NCBI GenBank assembly: GCA_030068145.1
Contig: JAPJBO010000085.1
Location: 363,055-427,054 of the forward strand
Source: Diplonema papillatum
Taxonomy: Eukaryota > Euglenozoa > Diplonemea > Diplonemida > Diplonemidae
Direction: 5' to 3'
DNA: 64,000 bases
Within the stretch, counting starts at the first letter, position 1. The number at the start of each line of letters is the position of its first letter. The notes beneath the pieces were generated by a model. That model did no database searches. It was not told the DNA's origin and saw nothing but the letters and a program-made list of their open reading frames with translations. Made by a program: the position numbers and the translations under genes. Of the stretch, positions 1-8,947 are shown piece by piece.

Positions 1-2460
1 GTCTAGAAGTGAAACTGGTCTTCAGGGGTCTAGAAGTGAAACTGGTCTTCAGGGGTCTAGAAGTGAAACTGGTCTTCAGGGGTCTAGAAGTGAAACTGGT
101 CTTCAGGGGTCTAGAAGTGAAACTGGTCTTCAGGGGTCTAGAAGTGAAACTGGTCTTCAGGGGTCTAGAAGTGAAACTGGTCTTCAGGGGTCTAGAAGTG
201 AAACTGGTCTTCAGGGGTCTAGAAGTGAAACTGGTCTTCAGGGGTCTAGAAGTGAAACTGGTCTTCAGGGGTCTAGAAGTGAAACTGGTCTTCAGGGGTC
301 TAGAAGTGAAACTGGTCTTCAGGGGTCTAGAAGTGAAACTGGTCTTCAGGGGTCTAGAAGTGAAACTGGTCTTCAGGGGTCTAGAAGTGAAACTGGTCTT
401 CAGGGGTCTAGAAGTGAAACTGGTCTTCAGGGGTCTAGAAGTGAAACTGGTCTTCAGGGGTCTAGAAGTGAAACTGGTCTTCAGGGGTCTAGAAGTGAAA
501 CTGGTCTTCAGGGGTCTAGAAGTGAAACTGGTCTTCAGGGGTCTAGAAGTGAAACTGGTCTTCAGGGGTCTAGAAGTGAAACTGGTCTTCAGGGGTCTAG
601 AAGTGAAACTGGTCTTCAGGGGTCTAGAAGTGAAACTGGTCTTCAGGGGTCTAGAAGTGAAACTGGTCTTCAGGGGTCTAGAAGTGAAACTGGTCTTCAG
701 GGGTCTAGAAGTGAAACTGGTCTTCAGGGGTCTAGAAGTGAAACTGGTCTTCAGGGGTCTAGAAGTGAAACTGGTCTTCAGGGGTCTAGAAGTGAAACTG
801 GTCTTCAGGGGTCTAGAAGTGAAACTGGTCTTCAGGGGTCTAGAAGTGAAACTGGTCTTCAGGGGTCTAGAAGTGAAACTGGTCTTCAGGGGTCTAGAAG
901 TGAAACTGGTCTTCAGGGGTCTAGAAGTGAAACTGGTCTTCAGGGGTCTAGAAGTGAAACTGGTCTTCAGGGGTCTAGAAGTGAAACTGGTCTTCAGGGG
1001 TCTAGAAGTGAAACTGGTCTTCAGGGGTCTAGAAGTGAAACTGGTCTTCAGGGGTCTAGAAGTGAAACTGGTCTTCAGGGGTCTAGAAGTGAAACTGGTC
1101 TTCAGGGGTCTAGAAGTGAAACTGGTCTTCAGGGGTCTAGAAGTGAAACTGGTCTTCAGGGGTCTAGAAGTGAAACTGGTCTTCAGGGGTCTAGAAGTGA
1201 AACTGGTCTTCAGGGGTCTAGAAGTGAAACTGGTCTTCAGGGGTCTAGAAGTGAAACTGGTCTTCAGGGGTCTAGAAGTGAAACTGGTCTTCAGGGGTCT
1301 AGAAGTGAAACTGGTCTTCAGGGGTCTAGAAGTGAAACTGGTCTTCAGGGGTCTAGAAGTGAAACTGGTCTTCAGGGGTCTAGAAGTGAAACTGGTCTTC
1401 AGGGGTCTAGAAGTGAAACTGGTCTTCAGGGGTCTAGAAGTGAAACTGGTCTTCAGGGGTCTAGAAGTGAAACTGGTCTTCAGGGGTCTAGAAGTGAAAC
1501 TGGTCTTCAGGGGTCTAGAAGTGAAACTGGTCTTCAGGGGTCTAGAAGTGAAACTGGTCTTCAGGGGTCTAGAAGTGAAACTGGTCTTCAGGGGTCTAGA
1601 AGTGAAACTGGTCTTCAGGGGTCTAGAAGTGAAACTGGTCTTCAGGGGTCTAGAAGTGAAACTGGTCTTCAGGGGTCTAGAAGTGAAACTGGTCTTCAGG
1701 GGTCTAGAAGTGAAACTGGTCTTCAGGGGTCTAGAAGTGAAACTGGTCTTCAGGGGTCTAGAAGTGAAACTGGTCTTCAGGGGTCTAGAAGTGAAACTGG
1801 TCTTCAGGGGTCTAGAAGTGAAACTGGTCTTCAGGGGTCTAGAAGTGAAACTGGTCTTCAGGGGTCTAGAAGTGAAACTGGTCTTCAGGGGTCTAGAAGT
1901 GAAACTGGTCTTCAGGGGTCTAGAAGTGAAACTGGTCTTCAGGGGTCTAGAAGTGAAACTGGTCTTCAGGGGTCTAGAAGTGAAACTGGTCTTCAGGGGT
2001 CTAGAAGTGAAACTGGTCTTCAGGGGTCTAGAAGTGAAACTGGTCTTCAGGGGTCTAGAAGTGAAACTGGTCTTCAGGGGTCTAGAAGTGAAACTGGTCT
2101 TCAGGGGTCTAGAAGTGAAACTGGTCTTCAGGGGTCTAGAAGTGAAACTGGTCTTCAGGGGTCTAGAAGTGAAACTGGTCTTCAGGGGTCTAGAAGTGAA
2201 ACTGGTCTTCAGGGGTCTAGAAGTGAAACTGGTCTTCAGGGGTCTAGAAGTGAAACTGGTCTTCAGGGGTCTAGAAGTGAAACTGGTCTTCAGGGGTCTA
2301 GAAGTGAAACTGGTCTTCAGGGGTCTAGAAGTGAAACTGGTCTTCAGGGGTCTAGAAGTGAAACTGGTCTTCAGGGGTCTAGAAGTGAAACTGGTCTTCA
2401 GGGGTCTAGAAGTGAAACTGGTCTTCAGGGGTCTAGAAGTGAAACTGTCCTCAGGGGTCT
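1..2460. repeat. 27-bp tandem satellite, about 90 copies
   Basis: A 27-bp unit beginning GTCTAGAAGTGAAAC is repeated about 90 times, essentially without a substitution until about position 2447, where the last unit degenerates. Because 27 is a multiple of three, the array is open in frame and could encode a nine-residue repeat (KLVFRGLEV), but it has no ATG and no flanking gene structure, so I do not call it coding. The array continues past the left window edge. Degenerate relatives of the unit lie at about 2655-2745, on the other side of a 28S rRNA fragment. The near-perfect identity implies very recent homogenisation or an assembly-collapsed array. Confidence 0.95.
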
Positions 2461-2474
2461 TAGGGATCAGGTTA

Positions 2475-2652
2475 AGCGCGACTAAATATGGCACTCGTAA
2501 GGTAGCGAAATGCCTCGTCTTCTGATCAACGACGCGCACGAATCGAACAACGACAAGATTATTGCTGCCCTACCTAATATCTGGTGAAACAGGAGTCAAG
2601 GGAACGGACTTGAAGCCGTCAGCCCTGAAAAAAGACCCTGTTGAGTTTAGAT
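2475..2652 (+). rRNA. Diverged 28S rRNA fragment
   Basis: The stretch reads through the very conserved large-subunit rRNA segment around TAAGGTAGC and AAATGCCTCGTC, then GGTGAAACAGGAGTCAAGGG, GGAACGGACTTG and AAAGACCCTGTTGAG. It differs at many positions from the second copy at 50025-50308, for example at the first base after GGTAGC, and stops abruptly at GTTGAG. It is therefore a broken piece and not a functional rDNA unit. It joins directly to the 27-bp satellite. I recognise it from known 28S consensus. No other rRNA segment is contiguous with it. Confidence 0.85.
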
Positions 2653-2760
2653 ATGGCAGACTGGTCCAGACTGAAGTCGCCCTGAGACTGGTCCAGACTG
2701 GCCCTTTGAAGTCGCCCTGAGACTGGTCCTCAGGAAGTCTTGACGCAGTGTTCGAACGAG
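2653..2760. repeat. Degenerate relatives of the 27-bp unit
   Basis: Short imperfect direct repeats containing GAGACTGGTCCTCAGGAAGT and GACTGGTCCAGACTG lie directly after the 28S fragment. They resemble the satellite unit (GAAACTGGTCTTCAGG) closely enough to suggest that the satellite was amplified from this flank. Confidence 0.6.
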
Positions 2761-2784
2761 GCGGTTTGCATCAGAACGAGTTTC

Positions 2785-2915
2785 TTTTTGAGGGTTGAAG
2801 TTCGCTTGAGATTCCGGAATTTTAGGGGGTCTCCGGGTGACCCGGTTCTCTTAGAGCAAGTAAGGACTAGCCATGCCCGGGACTGTTTGTGACCGACACC
2901 AAGTACATTCCTTCG
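2785..2915. repeat. Dispersed repeat, second copy at 19686-19865
   Basis: Shares with 19686-19865 the segments AAGTTCGCTTGA.ATTCCGG, TCTCTTAGAGCAAG and GGGACTGTTTGTGACCGACA in the same order and orientation. The opening motif alone (AAGTTCGCTTGAGATTCCGG) recurs at 44300-44345 and in weaker form at 59300-59335 and 62065-62085. It is probably a short non-autonomous mobile element. No ends are clear enough to name a class. Confidence 0.6.
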
Positions 2916-2930
2916 AGGGATGTATTGTGG

Positions 2931-3000
2931 TTTCTTTGCAGAACGCGTACGCCCGGCTTTAAACCCATACTTGTGTTTCGTGTTGGCTACAGCACGACCG
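2931..3000. repeat. Family B repeat fragment
   Basis: This matches the middle of the family B element seen complete at 43757-43983: GAACGC.TACGCCC, then AAACCCA and TTGTGTTTCGTGT.GGCTACAGCAC. Only the central third is present. Confidence 0.6.
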
Positions 3001-3796
3001 ACCCCTACCCGGCCTACTGAAACCCTGGTTAGACACAGGGGTCGAGAAAAGGTTGTATACCGTATGTTCGGTCGAGCATGTCGAGCGGCAGGAAGTAGAT
3101 CCTCTCATTGAACGGGTCACAGCATTGCACGACTTGACCTTGGTCGTTGGCGTTGTACGTGAGCGAAATTGTTTGTTTGATGCCTGCATACAATAGGGTT
3201 TGGGTGAGAGGGGCGCGTTTTCGAAGAGACTTTGTTCGGGCGAAGTCCTGACCTAGCAAAATTCCCCGGGTTGTGTCGATAGCTGCTCCACCTGGGTCTG
3301 TCAAATCCTTCAGGTTTTAGCCTTTTGCGAATGCACTCCTCCCCCTGGCATTGTCACCTTTGATTTCTCGTTCGGAGTGGCGCGGGTGCCAAAACGACTT
3401 CCCTCGATCCTGAGACGGCATCGTTTGCAGCAGCAGCGACAACGACAGGGATGTGTCTTCCCGATTACCTCGACCATTTGATCGAGAGCATACGACTATG
3501 CTAACTCGGATCGGGAACGAGTCCATGGGAGAGGAACGGTCTTGACTTCTGCATTTTCATTGGCACATGATCGATTCATTTTGTATTCCCTCCATGTCTT
3601 TCGAGCATGTGGTATGTCATTCATACTCATTCTAATCGGCATCCCTCTTCTTGAATCGCGAACGATCCCTTCCGTGGAATGTTAACACCGCCATTTGAGA
3701 TTATCGAGGCGAGGTCAGGACAACCTTGAATCCCATGCGCTCGTTCTTGATTTATGGTATAGTGTGTACTCATTTGCTTGCAAATGAATCCCCACT
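3001..3796. other. No gene recognised
   Basis: Several short open frames occur on both strands, all under 110 codons and overlapping each other, with no recognisable motif. I see no repeat that matches elsewhere in the window. Confidence 0.5.
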
Positions 3797-4704
3797 AACG
3801 CAACAAGAAGAGGGACCGGGCGAAGTCGAAGAAGGAGTCCGAAAGCGAAGCAACAACACCAACGCGGAAACGCAACCCGAAGGCAGCCAAGCAGACCTCC
3901 CAGGGCAGGGGGGAACCTGCGGCGGTGAAGTAACGAAGCTCATCCGAGTGTCAATGAAACCCGTTGTCAATACCACCCAACGACTGCGAAGCGCGTGCAA
4001 AATGTCGGACGCTAGCGTCTGTCAAGGGCATGCGTGACTCAGCCGTGTTTTAAAGGTGAGATGAGAGGCATCGGCTCACTCTGTCAAAGGACCACACCAC
4101 TAACGCAACTAGAACGTCTCTCGGAGGCGGGAACATGGTCGGACTCAACAAAAGGCCACAAATGGCGAGCCAGCAGGCGTTTGAAGCCGTGACACGAGAG
4201 CAGACGGCGAAGAAGGTCAGCGACAAGGTGCGAGCTGTACCGCAGGCTCTCCGCAAAGCTGCAACACTGAATGGCACTTTTCGACCTCAAACGCATTGCC
4301 CATCGGGATGGGAGCGCAAGCAGGCTCGATGGAAGCACGAAGTCAAGCAGGAGAGACGAACTGCGCAGAGTGAGCGCAAGACAGGCAGACCAGGACGGGT
4401 TGGGACCGTGCGAAGTCGAAGAAGGAGTTCAAAAGCGAAGCAACAACACCAACGCGGAAACGCAACCCGAAGGCAGCCAAGCGGACCTTCCAGGGCAGGG
4501 GGGAACCTGCGGCGGTGAAGTAACGAAGCTCATCCGAGTGTCCGATGAAACCCGTTGTCAATACCACCCAACGACTGCGACGCGCGTGCGAAATGTTGGA
4601 CGCTAGCGCCTGTAAAGAGCATGCGTGACTCAGCCGTGCTTTTAAAAGTGAGATGAGAGGCATCGGCTCACTCTGTCAAAGGACTAAACCACTAACGCAA
4701 CAAC
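3797..4704 (+). repeat. Tandemly duplicated unit with CTAAC...AG junctions
   Basis: A block of about 290 bp at 3811-4104 is repeated at 4402-4704 with high identity. Each block, and the sequence that follows it, is preceded by ACTAACGCAAC followed by AG (near 3797, 4095 and 4693), which looks like a branch point plus 3' splice site. One frame of the first block reads RDRAKSKKESESEATTPT, then a Lys/Arg-rich end and a stop. The second block keeps the same frame and stop. This is what a duplicated 3' exon of a basic nuclear protein would look like on the plus strand. I do not recognise the family. Confidence 0.5.
4135..4518 (+). CDS. Possible small basic protein (uncertain)
   Basis: An ATG at 4135 lies about 25 nt after the junction ACTAACGCAACTAG and opens 127 codons rich in Lys, Arg, Gln and Ala, beginning MVGLNKRPQMASQQAF. 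The last 40 codons overlap the duplicated basic block, but in a different frame from the one conserved between the two block copies. Either the true coding path changes frame by splicing or a frameshift, or this ORF is spurious at its end. There is no homology I can name. The strand is opposite to every confident gene in the window, which lowers confidence. Confidence 0.3.
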   Translation: MVGLNKRPQMASQQAFEAVTREQTAKKVSDKVRAVPQALRKAATLNGTFRPQTHCPSGWERKQARWKHEVKQERRTAQSERKTGRPGRVGTVRSRRRSSKAKQQHQRGNATRRQPSGPSRAGGNLRR

Positions 4705-4713
4705 AAGGCGATA

Positions 4714-4917
4714 ATGGAGACATTTTTGTCGGATGCTTTCGCAGAAGCTCGGTTGAACGAGGCTGCTGCCGAAGAGGCCGGTCTGAACTGGCTTGTCGTG
4801 CTCGAATGTTGCCACGCTTTTCGAGATCCGCCACTGCGGCGGCTACTCGGGCGCGTTGTACACGAAACGAAAAGGTGGAACATACCGCTTCTGTCGGTGA
4901 AGGTCAAGGGGCCTTGA
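4714..4917 (+). CDS. Possible 67-residue protein or exon
   Basis: An ATG follows the third CTAAC...AG junction by a few bases. The 67-codon frame has a plausible soluble composition, with an acidic Ala-rich helix (DAFAEARLNEAAAEEAGL), then LNWLVVLECCHAF and a basic segment RRLLGRVVHETKRW, ending at TGA. A GTGAAG near its end could be a splice donor, so it may be an internal exon. I do not recognise it. Confidence 0.3.
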   Translation: METFLSDAFAEARLNEAAAEEAGLNWLVVLECCHAFRDPPLRRLLGRVVHETKRWNIPLLSVKVKGP

Positions 4918-5195
4918 GGCGTTCTTGACTGGTTCCTGTGCGCGGCATGTACGTTGTTGCTGCTGTTCGTGGGCCACACAGCTTGCTGGCTGAACGCGTT
5001 GTTGCTAGAATAAAACGCTGGAGCCACAGCCATCATAACTCAGCTATGGTAACTCGAGATCGAGATGGGCGGGAGACTCGACGAGCCGGCGACGAGCGTG
5101 CCAGAAAGCAAATAAACAGCGAAGAGGAACACCGACTTCGAGCTTCTTCTCTTTTTATATTCTTTCTGTGCTGAGGGGGGAGGGGGTGATTTGTT

Positions 5196-5358
5196 CTTTT
5201 CGAGCGCCCAAAAAAAAAGGTCAGTACCTTCTCAGACACTCAAACACACAATGAAACGTTCGTCCCCTTTTTTTCTCTTCGAGCGCCCAAAAAAAAAAGG
5301 TCAGTACCTTCTCAGACACTCAAACACACAATGAAACGTTCGTCCCTTTTTTTTCTCT
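5196..5358. repeat. 81-bp tandem duplication
   Basis: Two head-to-tail copies of a segment beginning TTCGAGCGCCCAAAAAAAA and ending CGTTCGTCCC plus a T-run. They differ by one base in each homopolymer. There is no coding potential. Confidence 0.9.
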
Positions 5359-5880
5359 TCGCTCTTCTCTACGTTTTCTCGGGGGTTCTGTATGTGGTTC
5401 GCTTTCCCCTTTCTTTCAAGCGGCTTTTTCGCGGCCTCCGAGGGAGCTGTTGAAGAAAATGTTTCTCTTGCGTGTATCTATCTAAGAAGGCCTTGTTGCC
5501 AGAAAGCAGGGAGGAAACGAGGGGACGTGTGGGGGTTTTTTTTTCTTAATGGAACTGGGGTGTTGAGGAGAAAAAAACCGGCGGCGTGTGTAGTCCTGGA
5601 TGGGTGCTTGGAGTGTTGCTGAGACCTCGCCCCTCTTTCCTCCGGTTGCGTCCTGCGTGCCAGTTGATGAAGTTCTGCGCAGTTTACATCCTTTTCCACC
5701 CCCCCTGTTGCCAGCTTGTGTCAGACTAGCTCACCCGGGGGGGAAATCTTAGTTTCGTGTTCAGGCGCTACTTGCCTCTCAACAAAAACAAGAAGGCTGA
5801 CCCCCGGGGGGGGGGGATGGTTCCTTCCACGGGTTTCAAATGATGGGCACTTTCTGTTTTCTTGGCCCCGTTTCGTTTGG
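5359..5880. other. No gene recognised
   Basis: Homopolymer-rich sequence with runs of G and T. Overlapping short frames on both strands show no motif. A segment near 5740-5790 (TCTTAGTTTCGTGTTCAGGC) weakly resembles one near 54230. Confidence 0.4.
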
Positions 5881-5884
5881 GGAT

Positions 5885-6050
5885 GCAGCTAGGCCCGGCC
5901 CGCGTGCTTCAGCGGCACTGGATCCACGAGCCTCCGGGTCGGTGGCTACCGACTTCTCAAACCAAAGCATCAAGGCGTGGCGCGCCTTGAGCCTTCGCGC
6001 TTGTTGCGCTGAACACAAGCACGTGCACTGCTTAAAACCCCAGCCAAAGC
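5885..6050. repeat. Family F repeat, partial copy
   Basis: Matches the family F copies at 34990-35265 and 44415-44690 over the segment AAAGCATCAAGGCGTGGCGC and the following GCTGAACACAAGC. It is the most diverged of the three and lacks the pyrimidine tail. Confidence 0.55.
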
Positions 6051-6532
6051 GCAACGACTACTCTACAGAACCCATATAGTTCAGGCGCGTACTTGCTATG
6101 GTGATCCCAACCAGACTTGAGCCAAGCAAACAAGAAAATGCGAGGTGCGACTTGGTAAGAGCGCTGAGACTGGGGCACCGACAGAAGATCTGATTCAGGC
6201 TCGACAAAGTGGCAAGAAGCGGAGGGAGTACGAAAGAGAGATCGGTGCTGCTTCGTGCGCTGGTATCATCGAGATACCCCAAAAAAGCTTCCAAACTCAT
6301 TTTGTGCAACACTGCGCATGCAGCCTAGGATGGTAAGAGCATCGCAGACACAGAAGCATCCCGCATATGTGTTCATAATAATATTATTGCCGAACATTCG
6401 TGACACTGATTCGGAGTCTTGCCGGACAAGATGTACCTGACACGAAGAGTGCTTCAGGCTAGGCGCGGAGGCGCGGATCAGCAGCACAACAAGAGCAGGT
6501 TTCGTCGACGAGGCTCGGTGCGGGCGGAAAGA
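6051..6532. other. No gene recognised
   Basis: A/T-richer than its neighbours. Short overlapping frames only. I see no repeat or motif here. Confidence 0.4.
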
Positions 6533-7140
6533 GCGGGCCCTCTTGAGCCGGCGGACTTCTTCTTCGTGACGGCCCGCACCTTCCGCGGGGGCTCTGCTCC
6601 CTTTGCGGCAGACTCGACGGTTCGACCCGCGGCCGGCGGCGGCGGGTCTGCGCCCGCCGACGAATCCGACTCGGAGCTGTCGTCCAAGGTCGCCCGGCCC
6701 TGCGTTTTCGAAGGGTGCCCCACTGCCACTGCCACTGCCACGTCCGCGGTCGGCGCCGCTCCTCGACCGTTGAGTGCGTGAGCCCCTCCGAAGAAAGGTC
6801 CATCACACTCGGCGCCGCTCCTGCGGGGGCTGGGGGGGGGCCTCCACCTCTCTTTCCAGTCTCCTCCGGCGCCGCCGGGGCGCTTTTCCGCGTAGACCGC
6901 GCACGCTTGGTCCCGGACAGACCGAAGGGGGTGGGGACGGCGGCCGCGGCGCGGCGCCGGTCGTCGGACAGCGACGCGAGCTGCTGGTTGGTCGCCGCCA
7001 GCGACGCGGCCGCCGCGGCGTCGGGCCTTCGGACCAGCGTAGGGTCGCTCGCGCCGGATGACAGCACAATCGGCCCGCCGTTGGTCCACTTGGCCAGCTG
7101 CTTCAGCAGCTCGATGAAGGCCCGTCAGGTGGCGCGGCCA
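6533..7140 (-). pseudogene. Broken tandem copy of the p30-like gene's 3' half
   Basis: Nearly identical to 7315-7972, the 3' half of the adjacent p30-like gene, in the same orientation. It carries two deletions: about 12 bp near 6765, and 39 bp that in the intact gene occupy 7817-7855. It also has scattered substitutions. There is no 5' half, so it cannot make the conserved fold. The high identity marks it as young. It is one of several gene-end copies in this window. Confidence 0.9.
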
Positions 7141-7154
7141 ACTGTTGCGTACGG

Positions 7155-7250
7155 AGCTGGGACTCAACACTGCACGGGTCCCCCCGACACCCTTGTTTCG
7201 GTCCTTGAAGCCACGGACACAGAAGATGGACCATCATCAGCGCTGAACCC
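7155..7250. repeat. Motif D (junction-associated dispersed repeat)
   Basis: Contains CAACACTGCACGGGTCC, then TTTCGGTCCTTGAAGCCACG, GACACAG and ATCATCAGCGC. Related copies lie at 13615-13690, 27650-27740, 46780-46850, 51600-51690, 51945-52050 and 52165-52270. Six of the seven lie beside partial gene copies. Its nature is unknown. Confidence 0.65.
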
Positions 7251-7312
7251 CCCACAGTGTCGTGTAGACAGGCAGTCTGGGTTGTCTGTCTGGTATATAG
7301 GGGAAGTCGGAG

Positions 7313-8423
7313 TCAGCGGGCCCTCTTGAGCCCGGCGGACTTCTTCTTCGTGACCGCCCGCACCTTCCGCGGGGGCTCTGCTCCCCTTGCGGCAGACTCG
7401 ACGGTTCGCGCCGCGGCCGGCGGCGGCGGGTCTGCGCCCGCCGACGAATCCGACTCGGAGCTGTCGTCCAAGGTCGCCCGGCCCTGCGTTTTTGAAGGGT
7501 GCCCCACTGCCACTGCCACTGCCACGTCCGCGGTCGGTGCCGCTCCTGCGTATAAGTCGATCGTTGAGTGCGTGAGCCCCTCCGAAGAAAGGTCCATCAC
7601 ACTCGGCGCCGCTCCTGCGGGGGCTGGGGGGGGGCCTCCACCTCTCTTTCCAGTCTCCTCCGGCGCCGCCGGGGCGCTTTTCCGCGTAGACCGCGCACGC
7701 TTGGTCCCGGACAGACCGAAGGGGGTGGGGACGGCGGCCGCGGCGCGGCGCCGGTCGTCGGACAGCGACGAGAGCTGCTGGTTGGTCGCCGCCAGCGACG
7801 CGGCCGCCGCGGCGTACGGGAGTCCCGCGAGGCAGAGCAGGTTCGCGAGATCTTCGGGCCTTCGGACCAGCGTAGGGTCGCTCGCGCCGGATGACAGCAC
7901 AATCCGCGCGCCGTTGGTCCACTTGGCCAGCTGCTTCAGCAGCTCGATGAAGGACCGCCGGGCGGCGCGGCCGCTTTGGATGACGGGAGCAGTGACGACC
8001 TCAAATACGGGTTGGCGCCCTTTTTTGGCGGGCCGCAGCAGCGACAGGGCGCGAGCCGTGTGTTCGAGGCTGCCGCGGACGGTGGCGACGTTGATGGTGA
8101 TGATGTCCGCCCAAGCCGTCGCCGCAGCGTCGGGCAAGTTGGCGTAATCGTCCAGGGTCACGCCGACCAAGGTCCACGGGCCGTCGGCCTGCTTGTGGCT
8201 GGCCGCGGCGCCGAACTTCCCCTGCGCCTTCGCCTGCGCCAGGTCCGTGATCACCTGCAGCCGGCGCGGCGGGCCCTCAGCGCCCCCCGCCCGATCGTGC
8301 CCCCGTTGCTCCAGCCCGGCGACCGTCGTCACGATGGCAGCGCCGGCCCAGCCCATGCTGAGCGCTTCTTCGCGGGCTTCCGGGGTGAGTGTGTGCCATT
8401 CTATCATCCCACGGTCCCTTCCC
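7313..8423 (-). CDS. RNase P/MRP protein subunit p30-like (Rpp30/Rpp1)
   Basis: Rpp30 is a TIM-barrel-like protein subunit of nuclear RNase P and MRP, which process precursor tRNA and rRNA. The conserved segment runs from an early helix and strand (ALSMGWAGAAIVTTVAG) through DIITINVATVRG, a core beginning FEVVTAPVIQSG, then ARIVLSSGASDPTLVRRPED and LANLLCLAGL, matching the family's ISSGA and GPYDVANL region. A Pro/Ala/Ser/Arg-rich tail of about 150 residues follows, longer than usual for the roughly 270-residue family. The visible frame opens without an ATG. An acceptor (TTGTTTTCCAG) places the exon start near 8423, so a short 5' exon upstream is missing, or the internal ATG at about 8407 is used. 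A partial copy lies downstream. Confidence 0.75.
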
Positions 8424-8535
8424 CTGGAAAACAAAACAGTGTGCTTTTTTGCAAGTGGCAAAGGTCCCGGACAGCGGCACGTGTGTGCTCACAGTTTCAC
8501 TGAGGAAGTCGATGCACCACGAAAGTCGATAAGAG

Positions 8536-8715
8536 TTTGGGTTGGTTAGAATGCAAAGAATCTGTGGCGATAATCTGCATCGCCGGCTGCGCGGTTATCT
8601 CTTCGCACGTGATGTGACATGCGTTCGCCTCTTTAGCTCGTCTTGATCGTCGCTCAGGCGCACGCTTGGGGCCTCGCTTCTCCTTCGACGGCTCGTCCAG
8701 GTTCATCGGTTACTC
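8536..8715. mobile_element. 180-bp SINE-like insert with 11-bp target duplication
   Basis: The element starts TTTGGGTTGGTTAGAATGC and is flanked by GTCGATAAGAG at 8525-8535 and again at 8716-8726. The flanking sequence without the insert is colinear with 16488-16556, which has the same host segment uninterrupted. A second copy of the element lies at 18870-19021 and starts with the same TTTGGGTT. It has no protein frame of its own and no clear Pol III boxes. It is best described as a short retroposon of unknown class. Confidence 0.8.
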
Positions 8716-8947
8716 GTCGATAAGAGAACTTCACACAGCCTTCAGGGTGGGGATGGCTCAAAGAAACAGTCAGGTTTTCCCACTCTTCCTAACCCCCCGG
8801 TGACCTCGCCCAAGCTCGTTTCCCCGGGTTAAGGCAGTCACTCAACATTGTCTTGCGCTAGTGATATCAGTTACAAAGACGTGTTCTTACTACTACTCCC
8901 TTGACAATACGAAGAGCAGAACCTCCGCGTTACCTTGAAGTCGTCTG

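Noticed and set aside
9..2525. 838-codon open frame in the 27-bp satellite
   Set aside because: It exists only because the unit length is a multiple of three. It has no ATG and no exon signals, and the frame ends in rRNA sequence.
8497..8706. Minus-strand ATG frame (MNLDEPSKEKRGPKRAPERR) as first exon of the p30-like gene
   Set aside because: It lies within the SINE-like insert, which also occurs at 18870-19021 away from any such gene.
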